Source: Trichococcus collinsii
GTDB taxonomy: Bacteria > Bacillota > Bacilli > Lactobacillales > Aerococcaceae
Length of the DNA stretch: 64,000 bases
Assembly (NCBI RefSeq): GCF_900107505.1
Contig: NZ_FNQH01000001.1
Coordinates: 62,001 to 126,000, forward strand
Reading direction: 5' to 3'
Shown: piece after piece, positions 44,445-52,917 of the stretch
Numbering within the stretch: position 1 is the first letter of the stretch
Layout of the letters: each line of letters opens with the position of its first letter
Notes under the pieces: model-generated
What the model saw: the letters and a program-made list of their open reading frames with translations, nothing else
What the model was told of the DNA's origin: nothing
The model's database searches: none
Translations under genes and position numbers: made by a program

Positions 44445-45545
44445 ATGAAAATAGTATTATCCGGTGGGGGAACAGGTGGGCACATCTACCCGGCGTTAGC
44501 CCTGATGAACCGAATCAAAGAAAAATATCCGGACAGCGAGTTCCTTTACGTGGGAACAGACCGCGGTTTGGAAAGCACAATCGTTCCGAAGGCGGGCGTT
44601 GCCTTCAAATCTGTCAAAATCCAAGGTCTGCGCCGGAGTTTGTCGCTTCAGAACCTGAAGACAGTCTACTTGATGATCAAGAGCATTTCGGACTCGAAGA
44701 AAATTATTAAGGATTTCCAGCCGGATGTCGTTATCGGGACGGGTGGCTATGTTTGCGCCCCCGTCCTGTATGCCGCATCCAAACTGAGCGTGCCAACCAT
44801 CATTCATGAGCAGAATTCAGTAGCAGGCGTCACCAATAAATTTTTGAGCCGAGTTGTGGATCGCATCTGCATTTGTTTTGATGATGCCCGCGGAGACTTC
44901 TCCGCCTATCCAGAGAAGATTGTTTTCACCGGGAATCCCCGGGCGCAGGAAGTAGCCTCCTTGAAGGAAAGTGCTGACCTGAAGGACTACGGATTGAAGG
45001 AAGAATTGCCGACTGTTTTGATTTTTGGCGGCAGCCGTGGAGCCAGAAAACTGAATGACTCTTTCGTAGCCGCCTATCCGCTCTTCAAAAATAGGCCTTA
45101 CCAAGTGCTGCTGGCAACCGGAGACATCCACTACAATGCGGTGGAGCAAGCAATCAATACGTTGACGGACCATTTGGATAACGTCCGTATTGTGTCCTAC
45201 ATCCATGATATGCCGAAATTGTTCAAGCGTACCGACTTAATCGTATCGCGCAGCGGAGCGACCACATTGACGGAAGTGATGGCTTTGGGCTTGCCGAGTA
45301 TCCTGATCCCCAGTCCCTATGTCACGAACAACCATCAGCAAAAAAATGCGGAAAGCTTAGTGAAAAACGGGGCAGCCGAAATGATTCTCGAGAAAGACTT
45401 GCAAGCACAATCATTATTTGAAGCCATCGACAAGCTGATGACCAATGTAACAGCACGCAAAGAAATGGCATTCCAAGCCAAGCAGATGGGCATAACCGAT
45501 GCATCAGACAGGATCATCGATGTCATCTTGACTTTGAAGAAGTGA
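44445..45545 (+). CDS. murG: UDP-GlcNAc:lipid I N-acetylglucosamine transferase MurG
   Basis: 366 residues. Converts lipid I to lipid II on the inner face of the membrane. GGGTGGHIYPALA at residue 7, the GGYVCAPVLYA region, IHEQNSVAG near 125, and the C-terminal donor site FGGSRGARKLND and SRSGATTLTEVMALGLPSILIP. ATG 44445 matches the family start; a GTG two codons earlier is possible. No ribosome site lies at normal distance unless an intervening hairpin folds. divIB begins 19 nt downstream. Confidence 0.97.
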   Translation: MKIVLSGGGTGGHIYPALALMNRIKEKYPDSEFLYVGTDRGLESTIVPKAGVAFKSVKIQGLRRSLSLQNLKTVYLMIKSISDSKKIIKDFQPDVVIGTGGYVCAPVLYAASKLSVPTIIHEQNSVAGVTNKFLSRVVDRICICFDDARGDFSAYPEKIVFTGNPRAQEVASLKESADLKDYGLKEELPTVLIFGGSRGARKLNDSFVAAYPLFKNRPYQVLLATGDIHYNAVEQAINTLTDHLDNVRIVSYIHDMPKLFKRTDLIVSRSGATTLTEVMALGLPSILIPSPYVTNNHQQKNAESLVKNGAAEMILEKDLQAQSLFEAIDKLMTNVTARKEMAFQAKQMGITDASDRIIDVILTLKK

Positions 45546-45563
45546 GAAAGGGAGGGAGGCCAG

Positions 45564-46508
45564 ATGATTTTTGGAAAAATCCGGCAGAAGCTGAGCAGTA
45601 AGAGTTCGTCGGAATTGACTCCCTGGCAGCGCGTAACTGCTGAATCAGAAAAGAAAAATAAGGCGCAATTAAAGCAGAAAATCACTATAAACGGTCGCAT
45701 GCATCGTTTGATAAAAGAAAAAAAAGAAAAGTTAAACTCAAGAAAACACCCTCCCGAAACCACAAATACAGACAAGCGCCAAGGGTACTTGGGATGGTAC
45801 AGCATTTTCTTGATTGGGGTCATCGGCAGCAGTTTTCTGATTTCTCCCTACGGTAAAGTCAAAGACATCTATGTAGAAGGGGCCGAAGATGTTCCGGAAC
45901 AAAGTATCATCGATGCCAGCCACATCACCGGGAAGCTTACCGCATTGGGTGTCGTTTGGAATGACGAAAAAATTGATGCTTACATCACTAATACTTTGCC
46001 CGTAGTCAAAACAGCGGAAGTGACGCTGCGCGGCTTGAACGATGTCACGATCCATGTTACGGAACACGAAACCATTGCCTACGTTTATTCGGGCGGCAGC
46101 TATTATAACGTTCTGGAGAATGGCACTGTAGCGGACACGGAATTGAAGGTTCCAATCGGTAATAACCCGATCATCACAAGCTTTGAAATGAACCAGAATC
46201 TGGAGGATCTGCTCGAACAATATATGCAATTGACTGACAGTGTCCAGAACAGTATCTCTGAAATCAAATATACCGGAACGGAAGAAAATCCATATGCAAT
46301 CACGGTATATATGAATGACGGGAATGAAGTGAAGGCGATCTTGCCATCCTTTGCCGAGAAGATCTTATACTACCCTGACATTGTGAGCCAATTAGGCGAG
46401 ACGAAAGGGACCATCGATCTTGAAGTGGGTGTCTACTTTACGCCCTTTGCGCAAACGACGGAAGAGGAAGCGGCGGCTTCGGAAGATTCCGTCACTCCAG
46501 TCGAATGA
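45564..46508 (+). CDS. divIB: Cell division protein DivIB/FtsQ
   Basis: 314 residues. Bitopic: a long basic cytoplasmic part (~75 residues, rich in Lys/Arg), one membrane helix (GWYSIFLIGVIGSSFLI), then an external POTRA domain starting VKDIYVEGAEDVPEQSI and the FtsQ/DivIB beta domain, with an acidic tail rich in Glu and Ala. It forms the DivIB-DivIC-FtsL subcomplex. GGGAGGGAGG precedes the start. Followed by two tandem hairpins before ftsA. Confidence 0.93.
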   Translation: MIFGKIRQKLSSKSSSELTPWQRVTAESEKKNKAQLKQKITINGRMHRLIKEKKEKLNSRKHPPETTNTDKRQGYLGWYSIFLIGVIGSSFLISPYGKVKDIYVEGAEDVPEQSIIDASHITGKLTALGVVWNDEKIDAYITNTLPVVKTAEVTLRGLNDVTIHVTEHETIAYVYSGGSYYNVLENGTVADTELKVPIGNNPIITSFEMNQNLEDLLEQYMQLTDSVQNSISEIKYTGTEENPYAITVYMNDGNEVKAILPSFAEKILYYPDIVSQLGETKGTIDLEVGVYFTPFAQTTEEEAAASEDSVTPVE

Positions 46509-46521
46509 TCCAAAAGAGATT

Positions 46522-46568
46522 AGGATTGACTTGCAGTCAATCCTTGAACAATGATCGGTATCATTGTT
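46522..46568 (+). repeat. Two tandem perfect hairpins between divIB and ftsA
   Basis: AGGATTGACT / AGTCAATCCT (10 bp, 46522-46544) directly followed by AACAATGAT / ATCATTGTT (9 bp, 46547-46568). Neither has a T run. The rest of the 254-nt gap is AT-rich, with no promoter I can defend. Confidence 0.65.
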
Positions 46569-46762
46569 GAGGGATTGAAGAACTTTTGTCAGACTTCCTT
46601 CTGATAGAATTATTTGTAAAAATCTTCGTAAATGAAGAATTATTATGATAAAATGATAAGGTATAGCTTTCTGGCATCACGTATCAGTAACCGATTATTT
46701 TTTTCGGAACAATGCGGATGTTTACACAAGCCATTATGTCAAACGGAGGTTTCAATAAAACC

Positions 46763-48079
46763 ATGAAGAATTCAGGAATATACGTCAGTCTAGATATTGG
46801 AACCACTTCAATAAAAGTTGTAGTCGCAGAATATGTGAAAGATCAAATGAACATTATTGGAGTCGGTAATGAAATTTCCAAAGGTCTTAGCCGTGGCGTC
46901 ATCGTTGATATCGATGAAACGGTAGAATCGATCCGCAGTGCAGTCAGTCAAGCTGAAAGAAAAGCGAATATTCAGATATCAAATGTCATCGTAGGCATAC
47001 CAAGCAATCAAATCAGCATCGAACCTTGCCACGGGATGTATGCAGTCGCAAGCGAAAACAAGGAAATCACAGACAAAGACGTCCAGAACGTTTTTGCTGC
47101 TGCAAAAGTCCGTTCCGTTCCGCCAGAAAGAGAAATCATTTCCGTCATCCCTGAAGAGTTCATCGTAGATGGGTTCGATGGCATCAGAGACCCAAGAGGC
47201 ATGATTGGCGTACGTCTTGAATTGTACGCAAGCATGATCACTGGTCCGAAAACAATCATCCATAACATCAAACGTTGTGTAGAAAAAGCAGGTCTTCAAA
47301 TCGAAGATATGGTTGTACAACCATTGGCCATTTCGAGCGTAGCCATGAATAAGGGCGAGCGGGATTTCGGGACCATCCTTATCGACATGGGTGGCGGCCA
47401 AACAAGCGCCTCTGTCATGCACGACGATCAATTGAAATTTTCATTTGTTGATCCTGAGGGCGGCGATCTTGTCACCAAAGACATTTCCATCATCTTGAAC
47501 ACGACCTTGGAAAATGCGGAGCGCGCAAAACGTGAATATGGCTATGCCATTTCCGAAGATACATCCGATGAGGAATTTTTCCCTGTCGAAACAATCGGTA
47601 AAGAAGAACCAGTAAAAGTGGACGAGAAATATCTGTCCGAAATCATCGAAGCGCGACTTACGCAGATTTTCGAAAACATCAAACGTGCCTTGGATAAAGT
47701 GGAAGCTCGCGATCTCCCTGGCGGTATCGTTCTGACTGGAGGCGCAGCGGCATTACCAGGCGTCGTTGATTTGGCAAAAGAAATTTTCGAAATCAATGTC
47801 AAATTGTACATTCCGGAGCAGATGGGGATGCGCAACCCAATCTATGCAACGAGCATCGGCTTGATTAAGTATGTGGCAGGTCTGGACGACATCTACCGTG
47901 TGGCCAAAGGAAAAGTTCACGTGACAGGAAAAGTGATCCCTTTGCAATCCAAAACAGCGAAACAGCCGACAGTCATCGAAGAACCTGTCTATGAAAATGA
48001 AACATATGCCGATGAGGATCATTACGAAGAGAGCTTAGTCGGAAAATTAAAACGTTGGTTCAATAATCTGTTTGAATAA
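46763..48079 (+). CDS. ftsA: Cell division protein FtsA
   Basis: 438 residues. Actin-fold membrane tether of the Z-ring. Phosphate-1 SLDIGTTSIKVV at residue 7, SHS2 region, phosphate-2 LIDMGGGQTSASV near 205 and the adenosine motif VLTGGAAALPGV near 325. The C-terminus LVGKLKRWFNNLFE is an amphipathic membrane-targeting helix. GGAGGT is about 12 nt before ATG 46763; upstream in-frame ATGs lie at or before that site and are unlikely. Confidence 0.97.
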   Translation: MKNSGIYVSLDIGTTSIKVVVAEYVKDQMNIIGVGNEISKGLSRGVIVDIDETVESIRSAVSQAERKANIQISNVIVGIPSNQISIEPCHGMYAVASENKEITDKDVQNVFAAAKVRSVPPEREIISVIPEEFIVDGFDGIRDPRGMIGVRLELYASMITGPKTIIHNIKRCVEKAGLQIEDMVVQPLAISSVAMNKGERDFGTILIDMGGGQTSASVMHDDQLKFSFVDPEGGDLVTKDISIILNTTLENAERAKREYGYAISEDTSDEEFFPVETIGKEEPVKVDEKYLSEIIEARLTQIFENIKRALDKVEARDLPGGIVLTGGAAALPGVVDLAKEIFEINVKLYIPEQMGMRNPIYATSIGLIKYVAGLDDIYRVAKGKVHVTGKVIPLQSKTAKQPTVIEEPVYENETYADEDHYEESLVGKLKRWFNNLFE

Positions 48080-48124
48080 TCACGCTAAACATAAAAAGAA
48101 TGGTATGAAATAGGAGGAAATGAA

Positions 48125-49414
48125 ATGGAATTGGAATTCGATTCAAGCATGAGTGATGGAGCAAAAATTAAAGTTATCGGTGTCGGTGGGGCAGGAAGCA
48201 ACGCCGTTAACCGTATGATCGAAGAAGGCGTTAAAGGTGTTGAGTTCATCGTGGCCAATACGGACACACAAGCTTTGAACGCATCAAGCGCGGAAACAAG
48301 AATCCAACTTGGACCTAAATTGACGAAAGGATTGGGCGCAGGCTCAGTTCCTGAAGTCGGCCGCAAAGCTGCAGAAGAGAGTGAACAACAAATCTCTGAA
48401 GCCTTGGCTGGTGCAGATATGATTTTTGTCACATGCGGAATGGGTGGCGGTACTGGTACTGGTGCAGCCCCTATCGTAGCCAGAATCGCTAAAGATCTTG
48501 GCGCATTGACTGTTGGTGTTGTGACGCGTCCGTTCACTTTTGAAGGACCTAAAAGAGGCCGTTATGCTGCAGAGGGTATCGCTGATTTAAAAGCAAACGT
48601 TGATACATTAGTCATCATCTCAAATAACCGTCTGTTGGAAATCGTCGATAAAAAGACGCCTATGCTGGAAGCTTTCCGTGAAGCCGATAATGTATTACGT
48701 CAAGGCGTTCAAGGAATCTCAGACTTGATCACAGCTCCAGGATATGTCAACTTAGACTTTGCTGATGTGAAGACCGTCATGAAAGATCAAGGTTCTGCTT
48801 TGATGGGTATCGGTATCGCTTCAGGGGAAAACCGTACAGCAGAAGCAACCAAAAAAGCTATTTCTTCCCCATTGTTGGAAGTTTCCATCGATGGCGCTGA
48901 GCAGATTTTATTGAACATCACCGGTGGTTCAGACTTGACGTTGTTCGAAGCACAAGATGCAAGTGATATCGTGGCACAAGCTTCATCATCCGAAGTAAAT
49001 ATCATTTTCGGTACATCCATCAATGAAAACTTGGGCGACGAAGTTATCGTTACAGTAATCGCTACTGGGATCGACGACAAAAAAAAAGATGAAAAAAAAA
49101 CCGCTAATCGCGGCGGCAGTGCTTTTAAGGGGCGCAAAGAAGTAGGGAACGCACCTGCTGCATACCCGGAGAAACAAGTTCCGACTGAAAGAGCCGAAGA
49201 AAAACCAGCCAAAGACCTCTTTGGTGACTGGGATATCCGCAGAGACACAAGCGTGAGAGAACAGGCGCCCCAATCGGTCCAACCTGAGCCAGAAGAGTAC
49301 TCTGTCAAACAAACAGAAGATAATTATCCACGTTATCACGAAAATAAAGAAGATAAAAACGGTGGAGAGGATTCATTGGATACACCACCTTTCTTCCGCA
49401 AGAGACGCAGATAA
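48125..49414 (+). CDS. ftsZ: Cell division protein FtsZ
   Basis: 429 residues. Tubulin-like GTPase of the Z-ring. [13 protein letters not shown] near residue 22, the tubulin signature [10 protein letters not shown] near 106, and the T7 loop region [11 protein letters not shown] near 208. After residue ~320 comes a disordered linker rich in Lys, Pro and Glu, then the conserved C-terminal peptide [11 protein letters not shown] that binds FtsA and SepF. TAGGAGGAA upstream. Two bases separate it from yggS. Confidence 0.98.
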   Translation: MELEFDSSMSDGAKIKVIGVGGAGSNAVNRMIEEGVKGVEFIVANTDTQALNASSAETRIQLGPKLTKGLGAGSVPEVGRKAAEESEQQISEALAGADMIFVTCGMGGGTGTGAAPIVARIAKDLGALTVGVVTRPFTFEGPKRGRYAAEGIADLKANVDTLVIISNNRLLEIVDKKTPMLEAFREADNVLRQGVQGISDLITAPGYVNLDFADVKTVMKDQGSALMGIGIASGENRTAEATKKAISSPLLEVSIDGAEQILLNITGGSDLTLFEAQDASDIVAQASSSEVNIIFGTSINENLGDEVIVTVIATGIDDKKKDEKKTANRGGSAFKGRKEVGNAPAAYPEKQVPTERAEEKPAKDLFGDWDIRRDTSVREQAPQSVQPEPEEYSVKQTEDNYPRYHENKEDKNGGEDSLDTPPFFRKRRR

Positions 49415-49416
49415 GA

Positions 49417-50100
49417 ATGAATATTGAGCAAAATTGCCGGAAAGTGGAGTCAACTGTGGAAGCAGCTTGCTTGAAAGCCGGACGCAAACGCGAAGATGTG
49501 ACGGTCATCGCAGTCACGAAGACGAAGCCTGCAGAGCAAGTAAAGGAATTGTACCGCTTGGGTTACCGCCACTTTGCAGAAAATCGCCTCGAAGGTCTGC
49601 TCGAAAAGCAGGAAGCTCTTCCGCAAGAAGATATCAGCTGGCATTACATCGGTACCTTACAGACAAGGAAAGTAAAGCAGGTGATCAATCGCATCGCCTA
49701 CTTCCATGCATTGGATCGTCCGTCATTGGCAAAGGAAATCAACGAGCGGGCGGAAAAACCTGTTTCTTGCTTCGTTCAGGTCAATGTGACAGGCGAAAGT
49801 TCAAAACATGGGCTTTCCGCATCCGAAGCAGTGCCTTTTATCAAGAGTCTGGAAATTTTTCCGAATATCATCGTTGTCGGATTGATGACGATGGCACCCA
49901 TTGATGCAACAGACGTGGAGTTGCGTCAATGCTTTAAAGATCTGAAAATAATGCAAGAGCAAGTAGCGGCGTTGAACTTGGCTTATGCTCCATGTACGGA
50001 GACGAGCATGGGCATGAGTCAAGATTATCCGATAGCGATTGCCGAAGGTGCGACTTTCGTACGTGTCGGATCAGCATTCTTTGCTGATACAGAAGCATAG
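49417..50100 (+). CDS. yggS: Pyridoxal phosphate homeostasis protein YggS/YlmE
   Basis: 227 residues. PLP-binding TIM barrel without known catalysis. The PLP lysine sits in IAVTKTKP near residue 34; ENR motif (FAENRLEGL) and WHYIGTLQTRKVK follow, and the C-terminal SMGMSQDYPIAIAEGATFVRVG binds phosphate. Starts 2 nt after ftsZ with only a weak site, so translation is probably coupled. The neighbouring ylmD of other Firmicutes is absent. Confidence 0.95.
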   Translation: MNIEQNCRKVESTVEAACLKAGRKREDVTVIAVTKTKPAEQVKELYRLGYRHFAENRLEGLLEKQEALPQEDISWHYIGTLQTRKVKQVINRIAYFHALDRPSLAKEINERAEKPVSCFVQVNVTGESSKHGLSASEAVPFIKSLEIFPNIIVVGLMTMAPIDATDVELRQCFKDLKIMQEQVAALNLAYAPCTETSMGMSQDYPIAIAEGATFVRVGSAFFADTEA

Positions 50101-50123
50101 ACGAAGAAGAAGTGAGGGGTCTT

Positions 50124-50597
50124 ATGGGTCTGAAAGATTTATTCCGAAAGTACTTTGTAATTGAAGACGAGGATGACGGATATGAGGAAGTAGATGAACC
50201 ATCGACTGTCGTTCCAGTCCATAGGTCCGAGCGCAATGAAGAAGGGGCCCCATCTCAAAGGAGCACCCAAAAAAGATCGACGAAAGCAAAGGTAATTCCT
50301 ATGAATCAACAAGCAATGACCGAAAAAGCCAGCATCCATGTCGTGGAGCCCAGAGTTTATTCCGAGGTGGAGAAGATTGCCGATAATCTGCTGAAGAATC
50401 AAGCAGTTCTTCTTAATTTCAAAAGAATAGATGCGGAACAAGCAAAACGGATTGTGGATTTTCTGACCGGAACGGTATATGCAATCGGGGGAGAAATCCA
50501 ACGCGTTGGCGATGAAATCTTTTTATGCACCCCCGCTTCAGTCGGAGTCGAAGGCGCACTGGCCGAAACACTGGAGGAAGAGCGTTCGTTCTACTAG
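50124..50597 (+). CDS. sepF: Cell division protein SepF
   Basis: 157 residues. Membrane-binding Z-ring crosslinker. The N-terminal amphipathic helix MGLKDLFRKYFVIE anchors it to the membrane, a charged linker follows, and the C-terminal domain (IADNLLKNQAVLLNFKRID...RIVDFLTGTVYAIGG) is the SepF core that binds the FtsZ tail. GAGGGG precedes ATG 50124. Confidence 0.95.
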   Translation: MGLKDLFRKYFVIEDEDDGYEEVDEPSTVVPVHRSERNEEGAPSQRSTQKRSTKAKVIPMNQQAMTEKASIHVVEPRVYSEVEKIADNLLKNQAVLLNFKRIDAEQAKRIVDFLTGTVYAIGGEIQRVGDEIFLCTPASVGVEGALAETLEEERSFY

Positions 50598-50609
50598 AAA
50601 GGAAACAAA

Positions 50610-50897
50610 ATGACACAAATATTGATTTGGCTATTACAGATTATCCGTTGGGGCATATCGGCGTATTCGACAGTCTTGCTTGTATACGCATTGATGAGTT
50701 GGTTGCCGGGAGCCAGAAGTTCCAAATTCGGCTATTTTATCTCCAGCATTGTGGAGCCTTACCTGGATATATTCAGAAGATTGATCCCATCTGTAGGCAT
50801 GATGAGCTTCAGTGTAGTGGCCGGCATCCTGTTCCTGAATTTGGTGGAGTATGGAGCGCAGGTCGTTATCTTGTTCCTGATCAGAATGCTGAATTGA
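50610..50897 (+). CDS. ylmG: YggT family membrane protein YlmG
   Basis: 95 residues with two membrane helices (residues ~5-28 and ~66-92) and the conserved LMSWLPGARSS and YLDIFRRLIP segments between them. YggT/YlmG proteins have been tied to envelope or chloroplast division roles; the biochemical function is unknown. AGAAAGGA upstream, 12 nt after sepF. Confidence 0.93.
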   Translation: MTQILIWLLQIIRWGISAYSTVLLVYALMSWLPGARSSKFGYFISSIVEPYLDIFRRLIPSVGMMSFSVVAGILFLNLVEYGAQVVILFLIRMLN

Positions 50898-50936
50898 CGG
50901 ACATTTTTTCATCAAACGAAAAAGTGAGGGATACGT

Positions 50937-51716
50937 ATGCAAGAAGTTTATCAACATTTTCGCAAGGAAGAGCAGCCATTCATTGACAGTGCCCAATCTT
51001 GGATTACGCAAGCGGAGGAAACCTACTCACCGTATCTAACGGATTTCTTGGATCCGAGACAGCAGTACATCCTTGAGATGATGGTCGGGAAAAAAGGTGA
51101 ACTCCATGTCCAATTTTATGGGGGTTACGAAGCGGCGGAACGCAAGCGGGCAATTATCTGCCCTGAGTATTTCAGTCCGACGCAAAACGACTTTGAAATG
51201 GAACTTACTGAAGTTGTGTACCCATCGAAATTTGCCAGTTTAACCCATGGAAAAATACTGGGGACGCTGATCGGAACCGGCATGAAAAGGGAGCTTTTCG
51301 GAGATATCCTGTCTGACGGCATCCGTTGGCAGTTTTTGTTGGCGTCGAATATAGCAAGCTATGTGCATTCGCAAGTCACTAAGATAGGGAAGGTCAGTGT
51401 TCGCTTAGAGAGCCGTTCCTATACGGATTTGATCATACCTATCGATGATTGGACGATTGTGCATGACACGGTTAGCTCGCTGCGGTTAGACACAGTGATT
51501 GCTGCCATCTACAACATATCGAGGCAACGCGCAAAAGAATTGGTGACCAGTGGAAAAGTGAAATTGAACTGGGCCGCATTTGAACGTCCAGATTTCGAAT
51601 TAGGGCTGTTGGATATCTTGTCCATCCGCGGTTATGGCCGTATTCAGATAAAGGCTATAGAAGGAAAGTCCAAGAAAGATAAATGGCGCGTCGAATTTGG
51701 CGTATTGTACAAATAA
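50937..51716 (+). CDS. ylmH: S4 domain RNA-binding protein YlmH
   Basis: 259 residues. C-terminal S4 domain (SLRLDTVIAAIYNISRQRAKELVTSG and KVKLNW, residues ~180-245). In Bacillus YlmH binds the 50S subunit and helps rescue stalled ribosomes. The N-terminal part is the conserved YlmH domain (FLDPRQQYILEMM). GAGGGA upstream. It completes the sepF-ylmG-ylmH-divIVA run. Confidence 0.93.
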   Translation: MQEVYQHFRKEEQPFIDSAQSWITQAEETYSPYLTDFLDPRQQYILEMMVGKKGELHVQFYGGYEAAERKRAIICPEYFSPTQNDFEMELTEVVYPSKFASLTHGKILGTLIGTGMKRELFGDILSDGIRWQFLLASNIASYVHSQVTKIGKVSVRLESRSYTDLIIPIDDWTIVHDTVSSLRLDTVIAAIYNISRQRAKELVTSGKVKLNWAAFERPDFELGLLDILSIRGYGRIQIKAIEGKSKKDKWRVEFGVLYK

Positions 51717-51745
51717 GAATGACAAGAACGAAAGGTGTGTATAAG

Positions 51746-52408
51746 ATGAGCTTGACTCCATTAGATATTCAACACAAGGAATTCCCTGTCAAAATAAAAG
51801 GGTACGATAAAGAACAAGTCAATGACTTTTTGGATACTGTCACAAAAGAATTTGAAGAAGTCATCAAACAAAATAAAGACCTGCAAAAGCAACTGAAATT
51901 TGCCGAAGAAAAACTTCAGTATTTCAGCAACTTGCAGGATGCTTTGAACAAGTCTATCGTAGTGGCGCAGGATGCAGCCGACAGATTGAAAGAAAATTCG
52001 CGCAAAGAAGCCGAGATCATTTTGTTCGAAGCCGAAAAGAGTGCGGATCGTTTGTTGCATGAAGCAGCCGGAAAAGCGACAAAAATCAATGAAGAAACTG
52101 ACGGAGTCCGCAAGGAAAGCCGCAACTTCAAACAGAAACTGCAACTTTTGGTTGAGTCACAATTGAACCTCATCATGAATGATGAATGGAACAACTTGTT
52201 GAACGCTTCACCGGAAGGTCAAGTTTCGACTCCTACTTTGAATGAAGTGTTATCCAACCGCACACGCATAATCGACGAATTGGTCGCCAACTCTGAAGAT
52301 GCTGCCGAATTCGAAGTCGGCGGAAGATTGGCCGAAGAAGCCAGAGCTGAAGAGAAACTTGCAGAAGGTGCAGTAGAAGCTATTGAAATTCCGGAAGAAA
52401 ACAAGTAA
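51746..52408 (+). CDS. divIVA: Cell division initiation protein DivIVA
   Basis: 220 residues. Curvature-sensing polar/septal scaffold. The N-terminal domain starts MSLTPLDIQHKEFPVKIKG and YDKEQVNDFLD, with the membrane-inserting crossed-loop region, followed by long coiled coils (to residue ~145) and an acidic, Glu/Ala-rich tail. AAAGGTGTG is about 9 nt before ATG 51746. Its stop overlaps the -10 box of the ileS promoter. Confidence 0.96.
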   Translation: MSLTPLDIQHKEFPVKIKGYDKEQVNDFLDTVTKEFEEVIKQNKDLQKQLKFAEEKLQYFSNLQDALNKSIVVAQDAADRLKENSRKEAEIILFEAEKSADRLLHEAAGKATKINEETDGVRKESRNFKQKLQLLVESQLNLIMNDEWNNLLNASPEGQVSTPTLNEVLSNRTRIIDELVANSEDAAEFEVGGRLAEEARAEEKLAEGAVEAIEIPEENK

Positions 52409-52411
52409 AAT
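52383..52411 (+). promoter_or_regulatory. Promoter of the T-box/ileS transcript
   Basis: TTGAAA, 17-bp spacer, TAAAAT; the first bases of the -10 are the divIVA stop codon. Confidence 0.65.
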
Positions 52412-52429
52412 CTAGATATTGAAGAATGG

Positions 52430-52665
52430 AACACCCGAAAAAAAGAAACTTCCAGCGAATTGGCGAATGGTGAAAGGCCAATAAGTCCCTCTATTTTAAG
52501 GATCCTCCATGAGAATCTTTTTGAACAAACATAAGTAAAAAAGGTCGCCTGAACAGCGTTAACGGTTTGAATGAGGAAGCATGACAGCCTGTTCCGGCCG
52601 TTGTCGCTTTGAATTTGGGTGGTACCACGAAGACTTCGTCCCTTTTGGAGACGGGTCTTTTTTTG
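52430..52665 (+). promoter_or_regulatory. T-box riboswitch of ileS
   Basis: The T-box sequence AATTTGGGTGGTACCACG (52612-52629) is followed directly by a terminator AGAC.TCGTCCC / GGAGACGGGTCT and T7 (52630-52664). Upstream lies a stem-I arm with ATTGG/CCAAT around GGTGAAAGG. Uncharged tRNA-Ile pairing with the T-box bulge TGGT would favour antitermination. Two ATC triplets (52502-52504 and 52515-52517) are candidate specifiers; I cannot choose between them. Confidence 0.92.
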
Positions 52666-52707
52666 TATGCATAAAGTAGTTCATAAAATTTTTTAATTTA
52701 AAAAGTG

Positions 52708-52883
52708 CATCACCATAGGTGTTTCACAGATTTTTAAATGTTTTATGCATCCATGAATGATGGCTAGCTTCACGGGTAAGCCCTTCGGAATTTAGATAAA
52801 TCGTACCTATTGCGCTCTACGATGCTCAGTCGGCGCGATTTCCTAAAATTCTTTCAGGGCTGAACAAACCCGTTCAGCTTTTC
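52708..52883. repeat. Composite intergenic repeat in the ileS leader (copy D)
   Basis: Shares TCACCATAGGTG, TAGCTTCACGGGTAAGCCCTT, ATTGCGCTCTACGATGCTC, CGATTTCCT and AGGGCTGAACAAACCCGTTC with copy C before prfC. Ends in a 7-bp hairpin GCTGAAC/GTTCAGC followed by TTTT (52860-52883). It lies after the T-box terminator and before the ileS ribosome site. Confidence 0.7.
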
Positions 52884-52917
52884 TCAAATAAAATTAATGA
52901 CAAGGGAGCTTCCGACA

